Positions 1 through 11,430 of a stretch of 64,000 nt of DNA are shown piece by piece. The stretch lies in assembly GCF_028858725.1 (NCBI RefSeq), contig NC_084790.1:87882996-87946995 (forward strand). The letters are read 5' to 3'. Within the stretch, counting starts at the first letter, position 1, and the number at the start of each line of letters is the position of its first letter. This stretch comes from Colius striatus. Lineage: Eukaryota; Chordata; Aves; Coliiformes; Coliidae. Below the pieces are notes generated by a model that saw only the letters and a program-made list of their open reading frames with translations, searched no databases and was not told the origin of the DNA. The translations under genes were made by a program, and so were the position numbers.

Positions 1-1887
1 TTCATATGCCCAGCTGGTATTATGTTACATTTTTCAGTAGTGTATACAAATCAACTTTATGAAACCTTTGCCTTTTCCTTTCTATGGAGAAAACACACAT
101 TAACAGAAAACAGAAGCTATGCTACTCACCATGAAACAGTTTGGTTTATTGCTCAGCTCTGTTGCAAAGAGTCTGCATGCATTCACAGATGACAACAGAC
201 TGCTACCTGTGCTCCAAGCCATTTAAACCATGGTACTACTGCAGCAGCAGAATAATCTGTACCAATTCCCAGATAACCCTAATTTTTTGCCTGCAACTGA
301 AGTAACCCAAGTCCAATAGAAGCACAATAATCCAGGCTAAAAATGAAGTATTTAACACCTTAAGGCCTGAACACTGAGTACTAGTATCTCATATCATAAC
401 AATACAGATGCAAGATCAGTGTACAACCAGTCTAGGCATAAGAAATTAAAGGAACTTTTAGGATGACAACCCAAAATACCCTTCTTAAAGGCATGTACTA
501 GCTCCCATAGAATAATATACCACTATTAAATAGGAAAGCACACTGGCTTGAAAATTATTGCATACCACAACTCAGGATAGAGATTTGGGGTACCAAGAGA
601 ATCTGAAAATAGGCTGCTGGGAGAATACAACTCATTCTCCATGACACATCCCTCAGATCTTGCAACCGTGTCACTCAGAGCAAAGAATACCTACCCCCCT
701 CCCAACACCCAAAGGAAGGCTTCACTTTAGAGAGAAGGTTACAAAAAGAGAAGGAATGCACAGCTCATAAGAGAATATTGGTGCTTTCCTGGCATCAACA
801 GTTTGTGTCGAGTGTGTCCCAAAGCAGCATTTCAGCCTGTAGCACTTACAGGTCAAAGGGAATTGCTGCTTGGTTCACACAGCCTCGAACACACCAAGGA
901 CTTGATTCATAGCAGTAAGACACTACCTCCTACGGGGTTAACTCTTCATAGAAGATGGTGTGTTCATCTCAAATCAATCTAACTAAGCAGACTTGAACCT
1001 GTTCCGTAAGTGATCTGCAGTGTGTTTAGGGCTCCAAAGCTAACAAGCTGAACCTTTGTCTTCTCCCATCCCCACAGATCCAGAGGCTTTCACAATTATA
1101 AATGTAAACATTCACACACAAAGTGAAGTGCAGCTCCACAGAGGAGTTAGCCAGTAGTTGAACTGCTACAAACTCAAGTGACCTGTGTCCTCAGTTTCTT
1201 CGAACAAGAAATACTCAGCTGGATTTGCATCCTGCTTACATTCGCCTGGTCGGATACAGCTAGCTATGAATTTCAAACATTTAACCTCAAAAAACACTGT
1301 GCTTGCAGTGAACAACGTGATTTTGTGTTCCAAACACTCAGGGCAGCTCAGCTTAAAGCATTAGATTTGTTAATGCGAAGTAAAGTGCACACCACAGCAG
1401 CCAGCTAAGCACTGAACCGACACGCAACATAGGGGAGATGTAACATACCACCCAACTAACTGTGCTTGTGCTTGTGGTAGAACAGGCAATTGCATTTAAG
1501 GAGTAATACTACACCAAGGATTGCTTGGAGAACACCACCTAGGAGGACAGTTCTAGGGAAGTGTTTTGTCACATTAGAGCTCTCATTTACACGTGTTTAG
1601 TGGTGCAGCTGTCAGACAGGCTTATGATCTGCAGCGCACAACTGCCTTGAAGTTAACATGAAAACAGACAGAACTTGCTGAGAAGCATGTCCTGAACTCG
1701 CCAGTATTTCCAGGAGGATCACTCCCTCACTGAAGTTCTGGCCACAAATTCAAGTCATCTCCCTATGAAGTTTTGATTTAACCTAGAAGACATGGGCAAG
1801 CCATGCAATCACAAACAAATCTGTTGGTGAATACCAGTTGTTACCTTTCTGATAAAAGAAAGTTCAAGTCCTGATAGAAGTCGAAGT

Positions 1888-1955
1888 TCTGATAAAACCA
1901 AGTCCAACCCCTCACCTCACACTGCCAAGCCCATCACTAAACCATATCCCTAAAG
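1888..1955 (-). repeat. CR1 LINE fragment (old)
   Basis: AAGTCCAACCCCTCACCTCA followed by CACTGCCAAGCCCATCACTA matches the reverse complement of the CR1 3' region, and the same phrase recurs at about 10998-11040. The 3' octamer tail is degraded. Confidence 0.65.
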
Positions 1956-2544
1956 AGCAAAATGATGTGCCTTAAGCATTACACTGAACACAAGCTCAGC
2001 AAGCAGTAATTCTGTGCTTGGTCTGCAGAGCATACAAGAACCTTCTCTAAGCATTCCTGGGACATTTTTTCCTTTATGTCTTTTTATATCCTTGTCATTC
2101 TTTTACAGGCAGGATGAGATCAAAAGAGAACACTTTATAGCACCATCCATTTCTGCAAACATTAGCCACGAGGCAAAAGGAAAGACAGCATGAGATACTG
2201 TTTATCTAAAGATATCCTCTATAAGGCATCCTATTTTCAGAGCAAGCCGCTAGAGAGGAAGATGGAGCTGAACTGTTATAAAGGTTAATTCCTTCAGCAA
2301 CAGAATCTGTCCCTCTTTTTTTATCTTTAGGAGAGGAAATAAAGAGGATCAAAGAAAGAGCAGGGAGTAAGAAGGAAAAAGGAAAACCCCAAATAATGCT
2401 ACTACCACAAAACCAACAGAGAATTCCCCAAGGGACAACTAGAAGTTTTCCCAGCTAGAAGTCAAACTGGCTTTAAAGGTAAAGGGTACTAAGAAAAGTT
2501 CCTATAAAAGAAAGAGCAGGGACAGTCTCCATCCCCCATTAGAT

Positions 2545-2690
2545 CCAGAAGGAAATTTGACATTAAAAGATGAGGATAAGGCTGAGGTGCTTAGTGCCTT
2601 CTTTGCCTCAGTCTTTAGTTATAGCAGCATTTTCACTGGGGAAAGGCAGCCTCTCAAGGAAGAGACAGGGGCAAGAAGCAAAACATCCTT
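2545..2690 (+). repeat. CR1 LINE ORF2 fragment, upstream part
   Basis: The frame around 2557-2620 reads LKDEDKAEVLSAFFASVFS, the CR1 ORF2 linker between endonuclease and reverse transcriptase. Its similarity stops near 2690, where unrelated GC-richer sequence begins, and resumes near 3061. Confidence 0.8.
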
Positions 2691-3060
2691 GTCATGGTTT
2701 AGCAAGGAGCAGCTTTTGCTTGGTACCAGGGGGAGCGGGTTGCAGTGCAGACCCAGTAAAGAGTTTTTGGACTCTCCCCCAGCTCCTGGGCTCACACCCA
2801 CCCTCGGCCCAGCTGGGCCAATCTGGCGCCTCTGCCAGCACTATTTAGGGATGGGAATTTGAAGTGCTGGCAGGAGGTGTCAGAGTGATACGAGATGGAG
2901 GCGACCACGTGGACCCCATAGTCAGAGAAGGAAGAAGCAGCACCAGACCAGAGACCCCTCTGCAAGCTGTAGTGAGAACACAGGCTGTACCCCTGCAACC
3001 CATGCAGGGCCACGGCAGGGCTGAGAGCCACCAGCAGCTCCATGTGAGTGAGCCACCCTA
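2688..3060. mobile_element. LTR-like block nested in the CR1 (candidate solo LTR)
   Basis: About 370 bases interrupt the CR1. The block begins TGTCATGGTTTAGC. It has a promoter-like order of CCAAT (about 2818) and TATTTAG (about 2842), followed by GC-rich sequence of the style seen in avian endogenous retroviral LTRs. No retroviral gene is present. I could not find clear target-site duplications, so the ends and orientation are uncertain. It might instead be another nonautonomous repeat. Confidence 0.45.
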
Positions 3061-4269
3061 ATGCTCACAAATCTACGGGGCCAGATGGGCTACATACTGG
3101 CAGGGGTGCTCACCCAGCCACTGTCCATCATTTACCAGCAGCTCTGGCTGACTGGGGAGATCCCATCTAATAGGAAGTCAGTCAATATAACACATATATA
3201 GAAGAAAGGTTGGAAGGATGGCCCAGGAAATTACAGGCCTGGGAATTTGACTTCAGCACCCAAGAAGCTGATGGATCAGATCATCCCCAGTTCTATTCTG
3301 CAGCACAGGCAAGACAATCAGCTGCTCAGGCTCAGTCAGCATGGGTTTATGAAGGGCAGGTCCTGTTCAACAAACCTGATCTCCTTCTAAGACAAGGTGA
3401 CTTGCTTGTTGGCTTGAAGGAAAGGCTGTGGATGTTGTCTACCCTGACTTTAGTAAGGCATCTGACACAGTTTCCCACAGTGTTCTCTTAAGAGAAATTG
3501 TCTGTTCTTGGCTTGGATGAGCAGACACATTCCTGGGTGAAAACTGTGTAGATGGTTGGGTCCAACAAGTTATGGTCAACTGAGTTAAATCCAGCTGCTC
3601 TCACACATGGTGTCCCCCAGGGCTCTGTGTTGGGGCCACTCCTGTTTAACATGTTTATTAATGATCGGGACGAAGGGATTGAGTGCATCCTTAGCAAGTT
3701 TGTAGATGACATCAAGCTGGGTGGAAGTGGTATACTTAAAGGTAGTAAGCTCTACAGAGAGATCTAGATAGGTTGGATGGCTGGGCCAAAGCCAACACCA
3801 TGAGTGTCAATAAGGCAAAGTGCTGGGGTCTGCCCTTGGGCCACAACAACCTTTGGAGCATGCCTCAGATGAGAAAGGGCTGAGTGACCTGGGGCTGTTT
3901 AGCCTGGAGAAATGAAGGCTCAGGGGAGAACTCCTCACTCTCTACAATTACCTGAAAGGAAGCTGTAGCCAGGTGGGGTTGGTCTGCTCTCCCCAGTGAG
4001 AAGCAATGTAACAAGAGGAAACTGCCTCAAGTGTCACCAGGGGAGGTTCAGGCTGGATGTGAGGAGGAGTTTCCTTGCTACCAGGGCTGTCAGGCATTGG
4101 AAGGGGCTGCCCAGGGAGGTGCTGGGGTCATAGTCCCTAGAGGGGTTTCAGAGCTGGGTGGGTGTTGCCCTGAGGGCAATGGGCTGGTGGCTGATAGGGC
4201 TGGGACAGAGGCTGCAGTCCATGAGCTGAAAGGTCTCTGCCAGCTGAAGCCATTCTATGATTCTATAAC
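3061..4269 (+). repeat. CR1 LINE, reverse transcriptase remnant to 3' end
   Basis: Decayed RT domain: [17 protein letters not shown] at about 3600-3650 and the catalytic box as F-V-D-D at 3699-3710 (usually F-A-D-D), followed by IKLGG. Several frameshifts and stops break it, so it is inactive. The 3' end reads CCATTCTATGATTCTATAAC. The 3' UTR matches the copy at about 59085-59672, so both belong to the same older subfamily. Confidence 0.88.
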
Positions 4270-4681
4270 TAGAGCAGCTTCTCAGCATTTTTGACAATCT
4301 AACAATGTCTTTTCCTGTTGACACTTTTAGACCTTAAAGAAAACACTTTGTGAAGACAGATTGGGATGTCTGGGAGAAAGAAAGAAGCAGAACAGGCAGC
4401 TGCAGCAAAATGGACATCATAAAACACTAAACTGATCACTGTAATGACTCAAGGCTATGTCTGGAGATGTTTCTTAAAGCATTTTACAGTTTCATCATGT
4501 TAGTTTTCAAATTTTGTCTGTGAAAGGAAACCCAGATAAGTGATCACCAAAAAGCCACAGGGAATCTGTGCTTTGCCCAAAGCAGTATTGACTTAAAGAG
4601 TCTGTTTAGAAAGCAACAGGTCTTAAGTGTTTAAGTTACATGAACAGTAGAAAGCATTATCTTAAGATAAGAGTTGCATAC

Positions 4682-4855
4682 ATATCCTTTTGGGATGTCT
4701 GTATCTTCACTGTTTCCAGGATCGTTCTCCAGGTGCTGTTTGATTTTTTCTTCTAAACCCGCAGCATCTGCTCCCTGATACTGGTCGATTCGCACTTTGT
4801 TTCGGAAAAAAAGAAACGTTGGTGTTGCTGATATATTATTGGTAGCAGCTGTTCC
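4682..4855 (-). CDS. TXNL1: TXNL1 coding exon 3
   Basis: 174 nt, exactly 58 codons, residues 66-123. The acceptor TGCAG ends at 4856 and the donor GTATGC starts at 4681. It contains GTAATNNISATPTFLFF (with the cis-proline) and ends at TDIPKGY. The open frame continues a few codons into the intron at each side, which is read-through and not coding. Confidence 0.95.
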
Positions 4856-7800
4856 CTGCAATGCATAAATCAGTTAGTGTTACCTGACAGAGTATTACCA
4901 ACATTAGACCAAAACACCAGCTTGCTTCACCCCTGTAGTGATGTACACTGTAGACATTAACAACCAAGCCACCTCATCTTAAACATCGCCACGAAGATTT
5001 GCTGATGCATAAACAGCTTTAATTCAGACAACAATGTTAAGATCACTTATATCCTTCAGATCCTCCAAACCTTATTTACATGTTTGGTCATGCTTTCAGT
5101 GGACTTGACTTGTTTGGTACACCACAAATATATTACTCATTTGCTCTCGAAAGTTGAAGACAGCTTAATTTGACCCTTTTATTTTAGCAGCTTTCTTTAC
5201 ACCAGCATTCCATCCTCTTCCAAGTCACATTCGTGCACACCCAGGAGCTGCAGCCTGCTGCTGCAGGTGAATTCCACTCCATTTCCATCTGTATTCCCAT
5301 CTGCAAACATTGTTACCACTCTGATGTTCACCTTTTCCCATTATAACTTGTAGTAATTCAAGATACTTCTTTCAACATACCATTGTTAATTTTTTTAACA
5401 ACTGTTAAGTCAATCAACAGCTCACCTGCAACACTGTTGTCTGTTTTTAACAGTCGAGTAGTACTTGAGAGGAATCTAGTCCACTAACAATACCATTTCA
5501 TTGCATTTTTAATTCTGCTGCATGATCACCCTCATAATGTAGCAAGATTCTCTTTAGTTCATACTGGTGCTAACGGCTACATTTAATAGCATTATTTAAT
5601 CAGTGCAAGCAGCAGGGACTGTTAGACTGCCTGCACACTGCTTAAGTGAAGGACATCACAGTGACAACTGCAAGAATGTCTTCTAAACAAAAGCACTGTT
5701 TGTTCCTATCTTTATGCATTCTTGGCTTTGGAGAATTGCAAAACATGGCTATTTGTGATTCACCAAACAGGTGCAGAGCCATGGGACGGTACTTTTAATA
5801 TCCTGTCTGCACAGTTGCCACAGAATCACAGAATCTTAAGGTTTGGAAGGGTCCTGCTTCTGCAGGGGGGTTAGACTAGACGATCTCTAAAGGTCCCTTC
5901 CAACCCCTACCATTCTATGATTCTGCGACCTTTAGAGATCATCCAGTGCAACCCCCTGCCAGAGCAGCACCACCTAGAGCAGGGCACACAGGAACTCTTC
6001 CAGCTGGGGTTGAATGTCTCCAGAGAAGGAGCCTCCACAGCCCATCTGGGCAGCCCCTGCCAGTGCTCCCTCACCTCAACAGGGAACAAGTTTCTCCTTG
6101 TGTTGCTTTGGAACCTCTTCTGTTCCAGCTTGTCCCCATTGCCCCTTGTCCTATCATTGGCCATCACTGAGCACAGCCTGGCTCCAGCCTCCTCACACTC
6201 ACCCTTGATGGGTTTGTAACATGAATGAGGTCACCCCTCAGTCTCTTCTCCAAGCTGCAGAGCCCCAGCTCCCTCAGCCTTTCATCACAAGGCAGATGCT
6301 TCGCTCCCTTTATCATCTCTGTGTCCCTGCACTGAACTCTCTCCAGCAGCTCCCTGTCCTTCTGAACTGAGAGGCACAGAACTAAACACAACATTCAAGA
6401 TGCGGTGTCACAAGGGCAGAGAATCGTTCTTCACATTTCCCATTCACACAATATCTCCTTTTTCTCTTACAACTGAAAATATGTTTTGGAATACCAACCT
6501 GGCATTGATGCACATCTACTTCCAAAAAAGTTGCCTGGGGGTATTTGTTGCTCAGAGCATTGAAAGCTGGGGCTATTCTTAAACAAGGGCCACACCTGTG
6601 CAGACAGAAGAGAGTTTAACTTCACCTACTATTTTCTTGCAGAAAGCCTGCCCCCAATACAATTAGCACATTCGAGTTCTCACCAATATCCTTGGTACAC
6701 GTAAAAATAACCTTCCTACCTGGCTGACAGATGGTAAGCAATCCTGGTGATACAATTAAGAATGACATTTAGAAACATATAAGTGTTAATTCCCACTTCC
6801 TCAGACAGCTTCAATGTCACATGATTAGCGTTACCTATTAATTAATACTAACTTAATATTTCCCATCTAATGGGTTTAGCTCCACCATCTTTTGTCACAA
6901 GCCAAAGTCCTGCTAAATACAGTGACAAAAGGGAGGGCAAAGAGTTACCTGCTTTTCCTGAAACAGCAAAAACCCCCACCCTTGACAGAAAACTACTTGT
7001 AGCACTCCGCATTATCTCCTGTGACATAACAGTATCCACAGTCAAACCTACACACAACTTGAAATACTTCACAGTAATGTATCAAAACTTTAGCAGGAAT
7101 CATAAAAGTCTTACTACAGTAAACCTCACTGCAACTGTAACCACCTTGGAGAAGAGACTTGAATGCTGCTGACTTAACTGTCACCTGTGCTAAAAGAGGT
7201 GTAGCTGTTCCTTACTACACCTCTGCACATACAAACTGTACAGACGCAACTATTCCTGCGAAGGAATATCCTCACAGCTTATCGCACGGTGTAAGCAGTA
7301 GTTCAAAAGTGAGTTAGGAAAAACCCCCAGCAGAAAGTCCCTCCAATGGTATATCAACGTAGGCTGTACCTAAACCAGGAGGCTGAGCCAGCCTGAATCT
7401 GCCAGCGGGTACTGCTGTGTGTGACACGGCACAGACAAGATCTGCTCCACCTTTCCTAGCCTCTCTTCACAGAGAGCACAGACCCACAGCAGCGCAGTAA
7501 AGCAAACTCAGATATTTACACGATGAGACATCCAGCTATTAACCTAACTGGAACCCGATGAACTGGGTTGTCTGTGCTCTCTGTTCCAACACTGGCTTCC
7601 TGACCTGCAATCGGAGCTGAAGACCTTGATCACAGAATGGCGGGGGTTGGAAGAGACCTTTAGAGTTCATCCAGTCCAATCCCCTGCAGAAGCAGCTCCC
7701 ACCTAGGTCAGGTCACACAGGAACGTGTCCAGGTGGGGTTGGAAACCTCCCAAGAAGGAGCCTCCACACCCTCCCTGGGCAGCCTGGGCCAGGGCTCCCT

Positions 7801-8721
7801 CACTCAAACACTGAAACGGTTTGTCCTGATGTTTCAATGGAACTGTTTGTGTTCCAGCTTCATCCCATCACCCCTTGTCCTGTCACTGGATACAACAGAT
7901 AAAAAAGTGCTGCCCCAACCTCCTGACAAACACCTTTCAAACACTTTTAAGTACTAATGAGCTCCCCCTCAGTCTCCTCCAGACTGAACAGCCCCAGTTC
8001 CCGCAGCCTTTCCTCACAAGGAAGATGCTCCAGTGCCCTGAGCATCTTGCTGGCCCTGCACTGGCCTCTCTGCAGCAGTTCCCTGTCCCTCTGCAGCTGG
8101 GGAGCCCACAGCTGGACACAGGACTCTGATCTGTTCAGAGCACCTGCAAAATGACAGGTTCAGGAGGAGAAGCTGGTTCGGCTGCAAAAAGAAAGTGAAT
8201 CTAACTCCCTAAACTTGCGATTTGACCATTCTGACTCCGTGAGTATATTCACACGCTACAGACAGGGAGTGTCACTAATCCTAAAAACAACAGTTAGCAC
8301 GCAGCCCTTGCCCGCACCAGCTGGCTGGTGACCAAAACGACACAGCGTTCCGTCAGTGCCTGCACAACTCGGGTCTGAAACCTCACCTCAAAATAAACCG
8401 CATAAAAACACCTCAAAAATCCCCCGACGTTCCCTTGCTCCCCAGGAGCCTCCAGAGCTCCACAGCAGCGCTGGGTCGGGCCCTGCTCCCGCTCTCCGCT
8501 GCCCCGGCGGGGCTGAGGGAAGCGCCTGAGGGCAGCGGCAGCGCGGGAGCCCGCGGCCGCCTCGGGACGCCTCACCCGCCGCCAGCTCAGGCGGGAGCCC
8601 GTGTCCCGCCCTCCCTCACTCACCCTCGCATGGTGAACTTCACCACGGCCAAGCGCGATCCAGCGGCGCCGAGCTCGGGCTGAAACTCCGTGTCGTTCGC
8701 GATCACTTTGACGCCCACCAT
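4682..8721 (-). CDS. TXNL1: TXNL1, thioredoxin-like protein 1 (5' part, coding exons 1-3)
   Basis: Three exons join in frame to give residues 1-123 of thioredoxin-like 1. Joining 8721-8624, 6595-6499 and 4855-4682 yields 98+97+174 nt with matching phases. The product starts MVGVKVIANDTEF, carries the thioredoxin active site C-G-P-C at residues 34-37 and the cis-proline loop SATPTF around residue 77, and ends DTDIPKGY at the junction between the thioredoxin domain and the C-terminal PITH domain. In the family this is a cytosolic oxidoreductase of about 289 residues that binds the 26S proteasome through PITH. The PITH exons are not in the window: I scanned 1-4681 on the minus strand and found no match to the expected continuation. 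Both catalytic cysteines are intact, so nothing suggests a pseudogene. It is divergently arranged with WDR7. Confidence 0.96.
5820..6395. repeat. Tail-to-tail CR1 cluster in TXNL1 intron 2
   Basis: A short minus-strand CR1 tail (about 5820-5838) is followed directly by a plus-strand 3' end (about 5842-5923, ending ATTCTATGATTCTG). A longer minus-strand copy (about 5926-6395) comes next, reading GACCTTTAGAGATCATCCAG onward. The plus and minus 3' ends face each other and form a short inverted repeat around 5880-5945. The long copy shares its 3' UTR with the plus copy at about 61400-61995. Confidence 0.85.
6499..6595 (-). CDS. TXNL1: TXNL1 coding exon 2 (CGPC active site)
   Basis: 97 nt after an acceptor ending CACAG at 6596; the donor is GTTGGT at 6498. 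The first base completes Gly33, followed by C-G-P-C (residues 34-37), CLRIAPAFNALSNKYPQ and FLEVDVHQCQ. It is too short to stand out as an open frame and was recognised from the thioredoxin motif. A CR1 copy begins only about 100 bases beyond its 3' side. Confidence 0.95.
6596..8623 (-). other. TXNL1 intron 1
   Basis: Intron between coding exons 1 and 2. Apart from the CR1 at about 7633-8128 I see no repeat, RNA gene or exon; the open frames at 6848-7184 carry no recognisable family signature. Confidence 0.75.
7633..8128 (-). repeat. CR1 LINE 3' fragment (young subfamily)
   Basis: Starts with the reversed tail CACAGAATGG and runs through the shared 3' UTR, including CTCAGTCTCCTCCAGACTGA, to CTGGACACAGGACTCT. 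Very similar to the copies at 40895, 46284, 48479 and 51345. Confidence 0.9.
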
Positions 8722-8990
8722 CCTCCCGGGGCGCAGGGGCAGCGGCGGCAGGAGCGGCGGCGCCGGCCTGCTATCTGCAGCGTCACGGCGCGAAAGGGCC
8801 GCCCGGCATGCACCGCTCGGCCCAGGGCGCAGGCGCGGCCCGCACGGCGCGGCCCCGCCACCGCCGCGCGGACATTCGGAGGGCGGAGCGGAGGAGCCGC
8901 CATTTAGGGAGAGGGCAGCGAGAGAAAAGATGACGCCGCTGCGGGGCCGTCGGCCATTTTAGTTAGGGGCAGGGAATGGCGGCCGCGCCA
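8430..8990 (-). promoter_or_regulatory. TXNL1: TXNL1 CpG-island promoter and 5' UTR
   Basis: GC-rich, CpG-dense stretch surrounding the TXNL1 start codon. No TATA box is visible. Three YY1-like motifs sit upstream of the ATG: CCGCCATTT (8897-8905), GGCCATTTTA (8952-8961) and AATGGCGGCC (8975-8984). Clustered YY1 sites near the start are typical of housekeeping TATA-less promoters. The exact start site cannot be set from sequence alone. Confidence 0.75.
8624..8721 (-). CDS. TXNL1: TXNL1 coding exon 1
   Basis: Codes residues 1-32 plus two bases of codon 33. The ATG is at 8721-8719, inside a CpG island. The sequence reads MVGVKVIANDTEFQPEL and ends VVKFTMR. The donor at 8623 reads GTGAGTG, a strong site. 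The start is chosen because it gives the family's MVGV N-terminus. Confidence 0.95.
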
Positions 8991-9527
8991 CGGAGGGACG
9001 GACACCCCTGACACATGAAACTGACCGCCTTTGCGTCGGTGGGACACGAAGAAAGGCAGGAAGGAAAGACCCCTTGGTGTGAACTTTGCACAAGCAGGAT
9101 AAGCGAGGCTGCTTGGTAAAAGGGAGATTGCGTACGAATCAGAGCTATACTGAGCACGCCGGTTGTGCTGGCTTGAGTGACAAAAGCAGAAATTGAGAAG
9201 TGGTGATGTGAGAAACAAAACAAGCTTTCTCGCTAAAGTCTCGGGTCACACTCTGCAGGGAAGCACTTTTATTAAGCGTTCTTGCAAGAGCGGTGTCCTA
9301 GTTAGTAGGCACACCTGACAGGTACAACATTTGGCTTTTTATTCCCTATCCTGGCTGCAAGTTCCCTCCCTCGTTTCCCCACTGATTAGCTACTCCAAGG
9401 TTTACAACTTCTCGAGGCGCCTACGATCCCCCCAGGGGATGTCTAGTTTTTGTATATTATCACCCATTCCCCGTAGTCCTGAGACTTAAAACTCTAGTTA
9501 ACCTTACAAACAGATAACAGTCTTATG

Positions 9528-9616
9528 GTCAGTCCGCTGATTTACACTATACAGAGGCAGACAGTAGTCATGGTCAGTCCACTGATCTACGTTACACAGA
9601 GGCAGACAGCAGTCAA
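9528..9616. repeat. Short tandem duplication
   Basis: ATGGTCAGTCCGCTGATTTA and ATGGTCAGTCCACTGATCTA occur about 48 bases apart, each followed by TACAGAGGCAGACAG or CACAGAGGCAGACAG. Two diverged tandem units; no function is implied. Confidence 0.7.
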
Positions 9617-9691
9617 AATTCCTTGTCCTAACTTCTTTCTAATTCTGCAAAAGCAACATCAATATTTCTCACACTGAGTTGTGATCATATC

Positions 9692-10000
9692 ACAGAATCC
9701 GAAAGATGGCTGGAGTTGGAAGAGACCTCTAGAGAGCATGTAGATCAACCCCCGTGCTAAAGCCGGTTTCCCTCGATCACGAGGCACAGGAACGTGTCCA
9801 GGCAGGTTTGGAAACTTCCCCAGAAGGAGCCTCCACACCCTCCCTGGGCAGCCTGGGCCAGGGCTCCCTCACTCCAACACTGAAACAGTTTGTCCTGATG
9901 TTTCAGTGGAACTTGTCGTGTTCCAGCTTTTGTCCATTACCCCTCATCCTGTCACTGGACACAATAAGACAACTCATCCTCTTGATATACATCTTTTAAA
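9692..10000 (-). repeat. CR1 LINE 3' fragment
   Basis: Reversed tail ATCACAGAATCCG, then GTTGGAAGAGACCTCTAGAG, AGGAACGTGTCCAGGCAGG and the C-rich 3' UTR phrases shared by the other copies. Truncated at about 10000. Confidence 0.88.
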
Positions 10001-10943
10001 TTCCTCAAATGACCGTGAGAAAGCTTTCCCCACATTTAGTAACATGTGCATTAGATTTCTGTGAATACTCATTCTCTTGATGAACATGATGAGTGTGCTG
10101 CTGTCCCTCTGTGTTAGGAGATTCCCCCATGCACCCAGCGCTGCAATACAGTACTCTTGGCTTTCTAAACTCTCATTTGGTCTGGAGAGTTCTCTTTATT
10201 ACGATTTTCAGTAACACACTGATGCTTTGAACAAAGGCTGAAAGATGGACAAATCTGCCACGTCTTTTGTGGTGGTTTTGCTGCGCTTGCTCAGTTTCAA
10301 GACTTTCTGTATGCACAGATAAGAAACAAGCCATGTGGATTGACTTGCAGCTATCGCAGAGTGTCTTAGATAAGATTGTAACTGTGTCCTGGACGTCTTG
10401 GGGGGAGTGCAGATAACCAAGCAAAACCAAGATGAGGAACCTGAGAACTCCACAGAGTGAAGGTCACTGAAATGAGGAATGAACTCCTTAACACCAGTGA
10501 AGCATGAAGAAGCAGGCACTGCTTTATCACACCCAGTGAAGGGACACTCCTTGCATGCGTCACAGAGAAATGAAAACATGAAGCATTTATCTTATTTTGA
10601 GCACTGTGGCCATGCTGAAACTGCTTTGACGACGTTTTTCTGCTCGGTCCCAGGATTTGTAGCAAAAACATAGGCCATAAGGCTCCCTCCCTCAGCTGCC
10701 TCCCAGGCTGATTTGGAAGGCCTCCTGCTCACAGGTATTTGCTCAGCAGATGAGTGGCTACTGGCACTTCTAAACACTTTTAACCCTTTGCTTGCAATTC
10801 TCTCATCATTCAACTCAAAGTCCAAGTCACGCTTGTATGAAATAGCAAGTGAGGATAGCGATTCAGGGTTTATAAATGAGAAAGCTCTAAAGGCTGGTAT
10901 AACAATGAGCTCAGACAAAGACTATATATAGAAGAAGGAATTA

Positions 10944-11430
10944 TAGAATCATAGAATTGTTACAGTTGGAAAAGACCTTTAATTAAGATCATTGAGTCCA
11001 ACCACGCACCTCACGCTGCCAGGCCCATCACTAACCCATGGCCCTCAGTACCTCATCTATCAATCTTTTGAACATTTCCAGGGGCGGGGACTCCCCCACC
11101 TCCCTGGGCAGCCCCGTCCAGTGCTTAAAAACCCTCTCAGTGAAAAAGTTCTTCCTCGTGTCCAATCTAAACCTCCTCTGGCTCAACTTAAATCAATTTC
11201 CTCATGTTCTATCATTCATTAATAGAGAGATCAACCCCCACCTCACTGCAACTCCCCTTCAGGTAGTTGTAGAGAGAGCTCATGTCTGCTCTCAGCCTCC
11301 TCTTCTCCAGCCCCTTCACCAGCTTTGTTGCCCATCTGTGGACACACTCCAGCACCTCAGTGTCCTTCTGGCAGTGAGAGGCCCAGAACTGGACACAGTA
11401 TTGGAGGTGTGGCCTCACCGGCACCAAATA
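10944..11430 (-). repeat. CR1 LINE 3' fragment (older subfamily)
   Basis: Reversed tail ATAGAATCATAGAATTG, then AAAGACCTTTAATTAAGATC and a 3' UTR unlike the young subfamily. It includes CTCAGCCTCCTCTTCTCCAG and CCCAGAACTGGACACAGTA. Long open frames here are repeat-derived. Confidence 0.88.

Larger units (their letters stand above)
1..4681 (-). other. TXNL1 intron 3 (partial)
   Basis: The intron opens at 4681 and runs past the left edge. It is AT-rich, with no exon visible on either strand. A CR1 remnant lies at about 1888-1955 and a composite CR1/LTR-like block at about 2545-4269. In 1-1880 and 1960-2540 I see no recognisable feature; short open frames there show no family signature. Confidence 0.7.

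Noticed and set aside
3552..3767. Reverse-transcriptase-like open frame as a live element
   Set aside because: Only a piece of CR1 RT is present, with substitutions at the catalytic box and stops and frameshifts around it.
1..4681. Search for the next TXNL1 exon (PITH domain)
   Set aside because: No minus-strand segment encodes the expected continuation, so it must lie left of the window.
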